Shown piece by piece: positions 1-8,787 of a stretch of 64,000 nucleotides of DNA. The position numbers were made by a program, and so were the translations under genes. Numbering within the stretch: the first letter of the stretch is position 1; the number at the start of each line of letters is the position of its first letter. Under the pieces are notes generated by a model that was given only the letters and a program-made list of their open reading frames with translations, had not been told where the DNA came from and did not search any database. Source of the stretch: Pedobacter schmidteae (GTDB lineage Bacteria; Bacteroidota; Bacteroidia; Sphingobacteriales; Sphingobacteriaceae); the NCBI RefSeq assembly GCF_900564155.1, contig NZ_LS999839.1, positions 2,167,097-2,231,096 on the forward strand, written 5' to 3'.

Positions 1-1
1 C

Positions 2-76
2 GAAAGTCCAGGCGAAGAAGTTGGAAACACAATCCATTTGTTACCCCATGGAATTGCAACACTTGTGATAGAATAG
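2..76 (+). CDS. C-terminal end of an upstream gene (partial)
   Basis: An open frame enters from the left edge and stops with TAG at 74-76. Its last 24 residues end in LLPHGIATLVIE, which resembles the closing strand of a beta-sandwich domain in carbohydrate-active enzymes. The next gene starts 14 bases later with no promoter visible between them, so the two are probably co-transcribed. The identity cannot be fixed from this fragment. Confidence 0.5.
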   Translation, partial: ESPGEEVGNTIHLLPHGIATLVIE

Positions 77-90
77 ATTAAAAATAAAAC

Positions 91-2517
91 ATGAAAAATA
101 TTTTAACAATTACCTTATGCTTACTATTATTTTCTTTTAAAAATGTAAAAGGAAAAACGCCAGGTCACCCTGTTGGGATAGAAAAAGATACTACGATTCA
201 ATATATTGATATTGTTCATTGTACCCATACTGATTATGGGTACACCGATCATCCAGTAATTATAGAAGAATTACAAACGCGTTTTTTCGATATGGCAGTG
301 TCACTGGGTTTGAAAAGTGAAGGGGCAAAACAACCTTTTGTCTGGACTGCTGAGGCAATGGAACCTGTAGAACGCTGGTGGAACGAAGCTACTCCGGAAA
401 GACGAAAAGGATTATTGAGGTTGATCGGCAATAAGCAAATTAGCATCAATGCGTTACCTTTCAATTTCAATCCAGTCGCTCCGGATGCGCAATTGAATAC
501 AATGACGAATTGGGTTAACAAGGATCTATGGGGAAAATTCCAGCCTAATGTTGGAATGCAGTCCGATGTAACTGGATTTTCACGGGCCGCTGCGGCTAAA
601 CTGCTTGATAAAGGAATTAAATATGCGTGGACAGGGATCAATGAACATAAAGCTAGCTCCCCATTTCCACAGCCATATCCCTTTTGGTGGAAAATGCCCG
701 ATGGCAGAAGGATGTTGGTTTGGTGTGGACTTTCATATTGGGAAGGATTTTCTTTTTTTACTGAAAAGGAATGGAGAAGTGAGCAGCGCGAAGCAAGCAA
801 CTTACAGTTTTGGTCGCCTCGTGAAGGAGATATGCTACAACCTGACGAAGTGTCCGTACGGAAAGCCCATAAGATTTGCCTTGAAAGGGTGAAGCAAATG
901 AAAAAGGGTGGTTATCCCTACGATTTTATATCAGTTACAATTACAAACCAGTGGAGGATTGACAATGATGGTCCGTTTCCCGGTTTGACAGCCTTTGTTC
1001 AAAAATGGAACGAACTGGAATTGCAACCCAAATTAAATCTTGTTACTGTAGACCACGCGATGGAAAGAATTGAAAAACGTATTGGAAAAGTTATTCCTGA
1101 GCACGAGGGAGAATGGCCGGACTGGTGGTCTTTTGGTATTGCTGCTAACCCAAGAGAACTTTCAGTTTCCAGACAGGCAGCGCGCTATCTGGAAGTAGCA
1201 CTTTCACCGGCTTGGGGGACAATTTCGACGAAAGTACAGGCTAAATCGGATGAAATAAATCGTTTGTTATGTCGTTATTACGAACATACTTTTTCTGCCA
1301 ATGAATCCTTGTCGAATCCTAATGGTATTATGCAGCTAGGACAATTAAATGAAAAAGGGACTTTTGCTTATCGCTCTTATGAAAAAGCAAAATGGTTGCT
1401 TGCTCAACGTGTGAGTAACCTCCTTTCTAATAAAACTGAGGGTCTGTATGTTATAAATACACATAAAAACGAGTATTCAGGTTGGATTGAACTTGATCCC
1501 ATTGCTTTTCGTGGTATTGATTATAAGAGTATAGAGAATGTAGAAACCAAAGAACGAATTAGTATTAAGAATGGGGGGGGCACTAAATTTTGGGCAAGTA
1601 ACCTAAAGAACGGAAAAATAAATCGATTTATGTTAAGTACTGAGATGAGCAAGCCGATTCAAGAAGAGACAAAGCCCGAGATTAGAACTGACAAAAATAA
1701 TTGGCCCGAATATATTAAATGGGATGGAATGGCGAAGCCCTTAATAACCGAAGGCCTGGCAGAAATAAGTTCACTTGAAATTAATGGTAGTCAGTGGTCA
1801 GTGAGTTCGATTTTCAAAATGCAAGACAGCATCAGATTGGCTAAGTTGAAAGAGACGGTAACAGAAATTAATTCCATTTCAGAGAATGATGCAATGGTTG
1901 AAGAAACTCAATATTCAATAAAGTACATACAAAAGATTAAGCACCCCAGAATGAAATGGGCTACGCGTCAGCTTGAAATATTCAAAAATGAACCAAAAAT
2001 AAGCATAGAAGTGAAATTTGATCGCATTTCTTCAATAGCACCTGAAGTCATTTTTATTGATTTTCCTTTGCCTAAAGAATTGAAGTCTCCTTTGGCTTCT
2101 TCTGGTGGACTTCCATATTATTTATACACCGACCAATTGCCAAATTCATGTAAGGATTACTTTGCTGTTGATAGTTGGGTGGCATATAGTACCTCAAATT
2201 ATGGAAGTTGGGTTTGGACAACTCATGATGCTCCTATGGTCACCTTTGGTGCTCATAATTTAGATGCAAGAATAAAAAAAGCGCCAGATAACGTAAATGT
2301 TATTAAATCGATGGTGTACAATAATACATGGGAAGTGAATTACTTGGTAGATTGCCCTGGTGAAATGTCTTTTAAATATGATTTAGACTGGAGGCAAAAT
2401 AATCTGGAATCTGTAGAAATAAATGAAATTGCTAGGGCCAACTTATTTCCTCCTGTTGTATTTCGAAATCCGGCAACCAAAGCTAATCCGATTTCGAATA
2501 AATCGATGTTTGAATAA
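91..2517 (+). CDS. Secreted GH38-like glycoside hydrolase (DUF5054 type)
   Basis: An 808-residue protein with a signal peptide (about residues 1-21). The motif HCTHTDYGYTDHP (residues 43-55) resembles the zinc-binding His/Asp start of GH38 alpha-mannosidase barrels, and SDVTGFS around Asp-159 sits where GH38 enzymes carry the nucleophile. The remainder looks like a long C-terminal beta-sandwich region. I infer a periplasmic retaining glycosidase, possibly alpha-mannosidase-like, of the DUF5054 family; the substrate is unknown. It follows a partial gene by 14 bases and precedes a second glycosidase and a SusC/SusD pair. An 8-G run at 1573-1580 lies in frame. An enzyme of this fold with another specificity is the main alternative. 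Confidence 0.72.
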   Translation: MKNILTITLCLLLFSFKNVKGKTPGHPVGIEKDTTIQYIDIVHCTHTDYGYTDHPVIIEELQTRFFDMAVSLGLKSEGAKQPFVWTAEAMEPVERWWNEATPERRKGLLRLIGNKQISINALPFNFNPVAPDAQLNTMTNWVNKDLWGKFQPNVGMQSDVTGFSRAAAAKLLDKGIKYAWTGINEHKASSPFPQPYPFWWKMPDGRRMLVWCGLSYWEGFSFFTEKEWRSEQREASNLQFWSPREGDMLQPDEVSVRKAHKICLERVKQMKKGGYPYDFISVTITNQWRIDNDGPFPGLTAFVQKWNELELQPKLNLVTVDHAMERIEKRIGKVIPEHEGEWPDWWSFGIAANPRELSVSRQAARYLEVALSPAWGTISTKVQAKSDEINRLLCRYYEHTFSANESLSNPNGIMQLGQLNEKGTFAYRSYEKAKWLLAQRVSNLLSNKTEGLYVINTHKNEYSGWIELDPIAFRGIDYKSIENVETKERISIKNGGGTKFWASNLKNGKINRFMLSTEMSKPIQEETKPEIRTDKNNWPEYIKWDGMAKPLITEGLAEISSLEINGSQWSVSSIFKMQDSIRLAKLKETVTEINSISENDAMVEETQYSIKYIQKIKHPRMKWATRQLEIFKNEPKISIEVKFDRISSIAPEVIFIDFPLPKELKSPLASSGGLPYYLYTDQLPNSCKDYFAVDSWVAYSTSNYGSWVWTTHDAPMVTFGAHNLDARIKKAPDNVNVIKSMVYNNTWEVNYLVDCPGEMSFKYDLDWRQNNLESVEINEIARANLFPPVVFRNPATKANPISNKSMFE

Positions 2518-2740
2518 GCTTTAAAATGCTTATAAAAAACTAATTTATACTCATGACTCGATTACCAACATTTCTTATTCGGTGGGTATTGATAAGGGTA
2601 GCTTTTTAGAAGAAATCTAGGTATTCTATATTGAAATCCAAACAAAAAACTATAACAGTACTGAAATAGAGTTGTTATGGGATAAAATTGAGGCATGACA
2701 ATATTATTCTGTTTTTTATGCTAAAAGCAAAGTAAATGTA

Positions 2741-2748
2741 TATATTTG
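2741..2748 (+). promoter_or_regulatory. Predicted -7 box (TATATTTG)
   Basis: It matches the Bacteroidota -7 consensus TAnnTTTG. Transcription would start around 2755, inside the palindrome that begins two bases further on, so a repressor bound there could block the promoter. No clear -33 TTTG was seen. Confidence 0.45.
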
Positions 2749-2750
2749 TT

Positions 2751-2766
2751 ATATGTATATACATAT
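2751..2766. promoter_or_regulatory. 16-bp perfect palindrome, candidate GntR operator
   Basis: ATATGTATATACATAT is its own reverse complement. It lies just downstream of the predicted -7 box of the glycosidase gene. A 14/16 match occurs at 5525-5540 upstream of susC, and a GntR/HutC regulator gene lies between the two sites. Assigning it to that regulator is inference. Confidence 0.5.
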
Positions 2767-2925
2767 AGACAATTGATAACGTTGATGGAGGCACGTTGAT
2801 TTTTAAAATGAGACCGTTGCCCAATACATTATGGGGGTAGGAGTCCCTCCTCCATCAATGAGTACAGATAAATAGGTATTTAAAGCTCCAATGGTCGGAT
2901 TGGTAACGATAAATGAATTAAAGAA

Positions 2926-4218
2926 ATGAAAAAACACTTTTCAATATTAACTGCATTGTTTCTCGCGTTAACTTGTTCTGCTCAAGATACAAAAGTAGGA
3001 GACAAAACACTGGTCGAAAAAATTCGGGAAGACAAATACTTTGCTTTTGTAAAAACAAAGGCATTTGAAGTAATGAAAACGGGGTTCAATGCGGGTGATG
3101 GCTATCGAGAGGTGTGGATAAGGGATTATAATACATTTATTGAGTTGGCATCAAAAGTTAATTCGAAAGAAGTTTTGAAAGAGAACTTGTTGATTTTTTT
3201 TAGGATGCAGGGTGAGGATGGAAATATTATAGATGGATTTACTCCTGCTGAAAAGGTTGGTAAAGAGGAAACTGACTTTTCATATTCAAAGTTAGAAACT
3301 CGCTATGCTGCACATAAGAATACTGTCGAAACCGATCAGGAATCTTCTCTTGTTCAGGCAGTTTATAAGTATATACAACTGACCGGTGATCGGACGATCT
3401 TATCGGAGATGGTGGGTAATAAAACAGTAAGTGCACGGCTTGAATGGGCAATGGATTTTTTAATGACAAACCGCTTTAGTAAAAAGCATGGATTAATTTA
3501 TGGCGCTACAACGGCCGACTGGGGAGATGTTCAGCCTGAGCACGGATGGGGAGTAGATTTAGACAATAATACACATTATGCTATTGACATTTATGATAAT
3601 GCTATGTTCATCCTTGCACTTGATAATTTGATGAAAATGATGCCGTCTTCTAAGTTTAAATGGGCCCCTATAAAGAACAAACTTGCTAAAAACTGCAGAA
3701 AGTGGCTATGGGATAAAACGAGGCAAAAATTTATACCTCATGTTTACTTAAACGATTCACCCTTTCCAGCGTCATTTAATGAGAATGATATTTATTATTT
3801 TGGGGGTACTGCGATTGCTATAGAGGCTGGGTTATTAAATAAGAAGGAGGTGAAGGCCTCTCTTGATGAGATGATTAGTAGAGTGGAGCAAGCTGGTGCT
3901 GCTTCAATAGGACTTACACTTTACCCTCCATATCCTGAAGGTTATTTTGCTAATAAAATTATGAACCCGGTTTACAGTTATCAGAATGGGGGAGATTGGA
4001 CCTGGTTTGGTGGCCGGATGATCCAGCAATTGATTAAATATGGATTTGTGGAAGAAGCATATCAGCAAATGTTTCCAATGGTGAAACGCGTAAAAGACAA
4101 TAATGGTTTTTATGAATGGTATTCTATTAAAAATGAACCAAGAGGGTCCGGAACTTTTAGGGGTGAAGCCGGGGTCTTATATACAACTATAGTAATGTTT
4201 GAGAACCTGAAAAAATAG
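2926..4218 (+). CDS. Secreted (alpha/alpha)6 six-hairpin glycosidase
   Basis: A 430-residue protein with a signal peptide ending near CSAQ (residue 20). Features typical of six-hairpin glycosidases are YREVWIRDYNTF (60-71) near the N-terminus, an aromatic-rich DWGD...HGWGVDLDNN stretch near 200, GGDWTWFGGRM near 360, and a C-terminal FYEWYS...PRGSGTFRGEAG motif. I infer an exo-acting periplasmic glycosidase that shortens oligosaccharides imported by the nearby SusCD system. The precise GH family is not clear; GH63-, GH125- and amylo-glucosidase-like relatives share the fold. It is preceded by a promoter with a palindromic operator and converges on the GntR gene. Confidence 0.65.
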   Translation: MKKHFSILTALFLALTCSAQDTKVGDKTLVEKIREDKYFAFVKTKAFEVMKTGFNAGDGYREVWIRDYNTFIELASKVNSKEVLKENLLIFFRMQGEDGNIIDGFTPAEKVGKEETDFSYSKLETRYAAHKNTVETDQESSLVQAVYKYIQLTGDRTILSEMVGNKTVSARLEWAMDFLMTNRFSKKHGLIYGATTADWGDVQPEHGWGVDLDNNTHYAIDIYDNAMFILALDNLMKMMPSSKFKWAPIKNKLAKNCRKWLWDKTRQKFIPHVYLNDSPFPASFNENDIYYFGGTAIAIEAGLLNKKEVKASLDEMISRVEQAGAASIGLTLYPPYPEGYFANKIMNPVYSYQNGGDWTWFGGRMIQQLIKYGFVEEAYQQMFPMVKRVKDNNGFYEWYSIKNEPRGSGTFRGEAGVLYTTIVMFENLKK

Positions 4219-4236
4219 ACATTTAGAGGAGTTGAT

Positions 4237-4265
4237 AGAGCAGGTGGTTTATTGCCTCCTGCTCT
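4237..4265. terminator. Hairpin between convergent glycosidase and gntR genes
   Basis: AGAGCAGG (4237-4244) pairs with CCTGCTCT (4258-4265). It sits between two convergent genes and covers the gntR stop codon. There is no strong U-run on either strand, so termination strength is uncertain. Confidence 0.45.
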
Positions 4266-4980
4266 CTACAGTATAAATAAAGCTATCGGCCCGATAATAA
4301 CCTATATTATATTCAATTGGGCGGTCGGCTTTGTCGTAAACAAATCTTTTCCTAAGTAATACAGGATCACCTTCTTCTAATTCAAGTTTGCTTGCTATAT
4401 CCTTATCAACCAGCCTGGCACTGATTTCTTCTTTTGACAGATGTGCAATTACTGAATGCTCTTTTTCAAGAATTTCATATAATGGGCGTTTAAAATCCTC
4501 TTCGCCAGTTAAACCTACCCTAGGGTGAAAATAAGAAATGAAATAGACAAAAGGACCTTCTTGCCGCCCTCTTAGTCGTTCCAGTTTCAAAATTTTTGCA
4601 TCCTTTTTAATCGAAAAGAAATTGGCAATATGGTCTTCTGGGAAAACCCAGCTGATATGTAATTCAAAGTTTTTTATAGGAATGCCACGGGCTTCCATTT
4701 CCTGAGAAAAACTAAGCCAGTTATGCGACTTTGAGCTGACTGAATTATCCGTTACTTTTGTGCCAATCCCCTTTTTCCGGATTAATAAGCCCTCAAACAC
4801 CAGTTTACTGATTGCCTGGCGTAAAGTAGCCCGTGAAATAGCTAATTGTTTAGACAAATCTATTTCGTTGGGAAGCAGTTTTCCATCGATGTATAGCGGA
4901 TCTTTAATTATCTTTCGTAACAATTCTTCGGCTTGGATATGAAGTGGAACTGGACTTTTATGATCAATGGAATATTTCAT
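4249..4980 (-). CDS. GntR/HutC-family transcriptional regulator
   Basis: A 243-residue cytoplasmic regulator. The N-terminal winged helix-turn-helix (about 1-75) contains LPNEIDLSKQLAISRATLRQ, the typical GntR recognition region. The rest (about 95-240) resembles the UTRA ligand-binding domain of the HutC subfamily, ending in RPIEYNIGYYRADSF. It probably senses a sugar or sugar phosphate released by the locus and represses the glycosidase and susCD promoters, both of which carry related palindromes. It is transcribed against the glycosidase gene and divergently from susC. Confidence 0.88.
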   Translation of the reverse strand: MKYSIDHKSPVPLHIQAEELLRKIIKDPLYIDGKLLPNEIDLSKQLAISRATLRQAISKLVFEGLLIRKKGIGTKVTDNSVSSKSHNWLSFSQEMEARGIPIKNFELHISWVFPEDHIANFFSIKKDAKILKLERLRGRQEGPFVYFISYFHPRVGLTGEEDFKRPLYEILEKEHSVIAHLSKEEISARLVDKDIASKLELEEGDPVLLRKRFVYDKADRPIEYNIGYYRADSFIYTVESRRQ

Positions 4981-5612
4981 TTAAGACTATTAATTACCGT
5001 GAAAAAGTATTCTGTTTAATAATGACGCATTTAGAGGTTGCCCTTAAAGGTCATTGGATTGACTTGGTCCATGGTGTGGGCAGCGAATAAATACGGCTTA
5101 AAAATTAGTCAAAAATAGTGTTTTTTTGTTTTCATATGATGTAATTGTTACTTAAATGTATGAATGTTTGTGTGTACATAATGCTCGTTCAAAAATAAAT
5201 TACATTTCAATTATAAACTTAATCCAGTTTAGCAAGCTTGTTGTTGAAATATTTAAAGTGTTATGATGTGCGTATTTCAATGAGTTTTGCCGAAACTCCT
5301 AGATGGTTAAGTTACTTGCAGCCTAATTTGGGGATCTATTGAAAGCCTCCAGTTTCTGCCTAAGAAAAAATGATGCTTATAGTTTAATTGACGCTGGATG
5401 TTGGACATGTTAGTAGTTTTGGATACACTGCCTCATCATGGGATTTTATCGTTTTTAGGTGTTATGTGTTGCGTTTTTACAAAAAATCTGAATATATTTT
5501 TGTGTGTAGAATTATTTTATGTATATATGTATATGCAAATAATGATTTTTAATGGTTGGGATTATTTGATCGTTGTTTGGCTAAATAAACCAATTACCAA
5601 ACTTAAACTATT
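4981..5612. other. Divergent promoter region, gntR / susC
   Basis: About 630 AT-rich bases without a credible gene. The stretch contains a possible -7 box (TATTTTTG, 5495-5502) for susC, the 14/16 operator copy at 5525-5540, and a weaker 11/16 match at 5166-5181 that could serve gntR autoregulation. Confidence 0.55.
5525..5540. promoter_or_regulatory. Second copy of the candidate GntR operator
   Basis: ATATGTATATGCAAAT matches the palindrome at 2751-2766 at 14 of 16 positions. It lies about 70 bases before the susC start codon. Finding the same site before both transcription units of the locus supports a shared regulator. Confidence 0.45.
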
Positions 5613-8600
5613 ATGTATCGAAGAAATTTTATCTGGCTAAGAGTGAAATACCTCTGCTATCTGCTTCTGTTAATGGCTACGGCCTTTAAATCAGTCGCTC
5701 AATCGAACACTACAATCACCGGTAAAGTAACTGATGTAAAAGGCGGGCCATTACCCGGTGTAAGCGTTACGGTGAAGGGTAGCACTAATGGCGGTGTTAC
5801 TGATGGAGAAGGAAAATACGCTATTAAATTAACAAGTGGAGGAGCAACTCTCGTGTTTACATTTGTCGGCTATAAGAAACAAGAAATAGCTATTGCAGGC
5901 CGCAAGACCATTAATGTAGAGCTAAAAGAAGACGATAACTCCCTGGAAGAGGTTAATGTTGTTGTGGCCTACGGAACACAAAAGAAGGAAAGCATGGTAA
6001 GTGCGATTACCTCTATTAACCCTAAAGAGTTAAAAGGACCTACCAGTAACTTAACTACCATGTTAGCTGGCCGTGTATCTGGAATGGTTGCCTACCAAAG
6101 AAGCGGAGAACCTGGCAAGGACAACGCGTCGTTCTTTATTAGGGGAGTTGGTTCCTTTGGAGCTGGAAAAATAGATCCTTTAATATTGATAGATGGGATG
6201 GAATCTACTCCTAATGACCTTGCAAGGTTGCAACCAGATGACATTGCCGGCTTTTCGGTATTAAAGGATGCCGCTGCCTCATCATTGTATGGTGCAAGGG
6301 GTGCAAATGGTGTGATACTAGTTAATACCAAATCTGGTAGTGATGGTAAAACAAAATTTAATTTCAGGGCTGAAAACTCTGTTTCTTCCAATACAGAGAA
6401 TTTTAAGCTTGCGGACAATATTACCTATATGAAAATGGCAAACGAGGCTGTATTGACGCGAAACCCGTTAGGTGTATTGCCTTATTCACAAACCAAAATT
6501 GACCGTACTGCAGCAGGTATGAATCCCTTGTTATATCCAAATAATGACTGGATAAAGGCTTTGATCAAGGATTATACTTTAAACCAGCGGTTTAACATGA
6601 ACATGAATGGAGGAGGTAAAGTGGCCCAGTATTACATCGCGGGTACTTATAATATTGATAATGGGGTATTAAAAAACGAAGCGCTCAATAAATACGATAA
6701 CAATATCAAATTAAAGAGTTACCAGGTACGCTCGAATGTAAATGTTAAATTAACGCCTACTACTGAGGGAATTGTTAGGACTTCTGGTAGTTTTGACGAT
6801 TATAGCGGGCCAATAGGTGGTGGATCTGGTGTTTTTGATCAGGCCTTATCGTCCAATCCTGTATTATTCCCTGCTTTTTATCCTGCATCAGCATTACCAT
6901 TATTGAAACACCCTTTATTCGGGAATTCATTGTTAAGTGATTCAGGCGGTTCCCAACTTTATTACAATAATCCGTATGCCAATATGGTTTCTGGCTTTCA
7001 GGAATATAATACTTCCACCTTAAATATACAGTTGGAAATAAAGCAAGACTTCAATTTTATTACAAAGGGGCTTACTGCCAGGGCTATGACTTATACCCAA
7101 AGGTATTCTTATTTCGATTTAACCAGGCAATACAATCCTTTCTTTTACTCTGCAACGCCAACAGATTCAAGAGGAGAAAATTATAATTTATCGGTGTTAA
7201 ATCCACTAACCGGTACAGAATATCTTAATTATAATGGTGGTGGTAGAAAAGCTAATACCACGAGTTATATGGAGGCTGCTGTAAACTACAACAGAACCTT
7301 TAATGAAAAACACGCTATTGGGGGGCTGTTGGTTACTACCATGCGTAACTATTTAACTACGGATGGAAACGACCTTCAATCCTCTCTTCCTGCCAGAAAC
7401 CAAGGGCTTTCAGGTAGGCTTACTTATGGTTATGATAACAGGTATCTTTTTGAAGCAAACTTTGGATATAATGGTTCTGAGCGTTTTGCCAGAAACAATC
7501 GATATGGTTTTTTTCCATCAGTTGGTGTAGCCTGGAACATGGCTAATGAGAAATTTTTTGCGCCATTATCATCCGCGATTTCTAAGCTAAAGTTTAGAGC
7601 TACTTATGGTTTGATTGGTAACGACCAGATTGGAAGAAAAGAAGACCGTTTCTTCTATTTGGCCAATGTTAATTTAAATGAGGGTTTAGTAGGAAGATTC
7701 GGTACTGATTATGGAACATCAAGGCCGGCCGTTACGATCTCAAGGTATCCAAATGAGTACATTACCTGGGAAAAAACAAAGACCACAAATCTGGGAATGG
7801 ATTTGACCTTATTTAACAGCTTAAATCTAGTGTTTGAGGCTTACAAATCGCACCGCAGCAATATTTTAATGACAAGGAGTACCATACCAACTACTATGGG
7901 ACTTGCTGCTGCTATTCAGGCCAATGTTGGCGAAGCTGAATCGAAAGGTATTGATGTTTCCTTAGATTACAATAAAACTTTTGGAAAGGTATGGGTTCAG
8001 GGAAGGGGGACATTTACCTATGCAAGCAGCAAATTACTGGTTAATGAAGAACCAAATTATGGTGCTAATTTAGCCTATCTCTCTAAAGTCGGTAACTCGC
8101 TTGGCCAGGCTTATGGTTATATAGCTGAAAGACTGTTTGTGGATGATGAAGAGGTAAGAAACTCTCCAAAGCAGAACTTTGGAGAGGTTAAAGGAGGCGA
8201 TATTAAATATAGGGATATCAACAATGATGGTCAAATTACTTCACTAGATATTGTTCCTTTAGGTTTGCCTACAACGCCAGAGATTGTATATGGCTTTGGT
8301 TTATCTGCTGGGTATAAAAATTTCGATATCAGCGGATTCTTTCAAGGCTCAACACGTTCTTCATTCTGGATTGATCCGGCCAAAATCACACCATTTGTAA
8401 TAGGTGGAGCTAGCGGAAATCTTCAGAATGGACTTTTAAAAAGTATTGCAGATAGTTATTGGTCTGAAGACAATAGAAATATGCAGGCATTTTGGCCACG
8501 TTTAAGCCCTAATGTTAGTGCAAACAATACACAAACTTCTAACTGGTGGATGCGAAACGGCTCCTTTTTAAGATTAAAAAGCGTTGAACTGGGCTATAAT

Positions 8601-8774
8601 CTTTCTGGGAAATCTGTAGCAAAACTTGGTATTGGCTCTATCAGGGTTTATGCCAGCGGTACCAACTTATTTGTTAAAAGCAGCTTCAAAATGTGGGACC
8701 CTGAACAGGGAAGTAACGGATTGGGTTACCCTCTTCAAAAGGTATTCAATTTTGGGGTTAATGTTCAATTTTAA
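5613..8774 (+). CDS. SusC/RagA-type TonB-dependent outer-membrane transporter
   Basis: A 1053-residue protein with an N-terminal signal region (to about residue 30). A carboxypeptidase-regulatory-like domain follows (about 34-108; TITGKVTDVKGGPLPGVSV, VFTFVGYKKQEI), then a plug domain containing GSFGAGKIDPLILIDGMES and SVLKDAAASSLYGARGANG, and a 22-strand-type barrel ending in a terminal Phe (FNFGVNVQF). It takes up oligosaccharides through the outer membrane using TonB energy, paired with the SusD lipoprotein 13 bases downstream. The start at 5613 gives the normal SusC N-terminus. It is probably the first gene of an operon reaching to 13028. Confidence 0.95.
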   Translation: MYRRNFIWLRVKYLCYLLLLMATAFKSVAQSNTTITGKVTDVKGGPLPGVSVTVKGSTNGGVTDGEGKYAIKLTSGGATLVFTFVGYKKQEIAIAGRKTINVELKEDDNSLEEVNVVVAYGTQKKESMVSAITSINPKELKGPTSNLTTMLAGRVSGMVAYQRSGEPGKDNASFFIRGVGSFGAGKIDPLILIDGMESTPNDLARLQPDDIAGFSVLKDAAASSLYGARGANGVILVNTKSGSDGKTKFNFRAENSVSSNTENFKLADNITYMKMANEAVLTRNPLGVLPYSQTKIDRTAAGMNPLLYPNNDWIKALIKDYTLNQRFNMNMNGGGKVAQYYIAGTYNIDNGVLKNEALNKYDNNIKLKSYQVRSNVNVKLTPTTEGIVRTSGSFDDYSGPIGGGSGVFDQALSSNPVLFPAFYPASALPLLKHPLFGNSLLSDSGGSQLYYNNPYANMVSGFQEYNTSTLNIQLEIKQDFNFITKGLTARAMTYTQRYSYFDLTRQYNPFFYSATPTDSRGENYNLSVLNPLTGTEYLNYNGGGRKANTTSYMEAAVNYNRTFNEKHAIGGLLVTTMRNYLTTDGNDLQSSLPARNQGLSGRLTYGYDNRYLFEANFGYNGSERFARNNRYGFFPSVGVAWNMANEKFFAPLSSAISKLKFRATYGLIGNDQIGRKEDRFFYLANVNLNEGLVGRFGTDYGTSRPAVTISRYPNEYITWEKTKTTNLGMDLTLFNSLNLVFEAYKSHRSNILMTRSTIPTTMGLAAAIQANVGEAESKGIDVSLDYNKTFGKVWVQGRGTFTYASSKLLVNEEPNYGANLAYLSKVGNSLGQAYGYIAERLFVDDEEVRNSPKQNFGEVKGGDIKYRDINNDGQITSLDIVPLGLPTTPEIVYGFGLSAGYKNFDISGFFQGSTRSSFWIDPAKITPFVIGGASGNLQNGLLKSIADSYWSEDNRNMQAFWPRLSPNVSANNTQTSNWWMRNGSFLRLKSVELGYNLSGKSVAKLGIGSIRVYASGTNLFVKSSFKMWDPEQGSNGLGYPLQKVFNFGVNVQF

Positions 8775-8787
8775 CCAAGAAAACGAG

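Larger units (their letters stand above)
2518..2925. other. Intergenic regulatory stretch before the second glycosidase
   Basis: About 400 AT-rich bases with no convincing gene. They hold a TAnnTTTG-type promoter box, a perfect 16-bp palindrome (both listed separately), and a 10-bp inverted repeat (TTGATGGAGG at 2782-2791, complement at 2849-2858) that could fold in the 5' leader of the next gene. Confidence 0.6.

Noticed and set aside
1573..1580. Run of eight G residues in the GH38-like gene as a phase-variation switch
   Set aside because: The frame is intact and one homopolymer run is weak evidence; no repeat or second run supports switching.
5398..5640. 80-codon plus-strand frame before susC
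   Set aside because: It covers the promoter and operator and overlaps the susC start; its composition is AT-driven and no motif is seen.
8626..8787. Earlier in-frame start for susD
   Set aside because: It would overlap susC by about 150 bases and bury the lipoprotein signal; the ATG at 8788 gives a normal SusD N-terminus.
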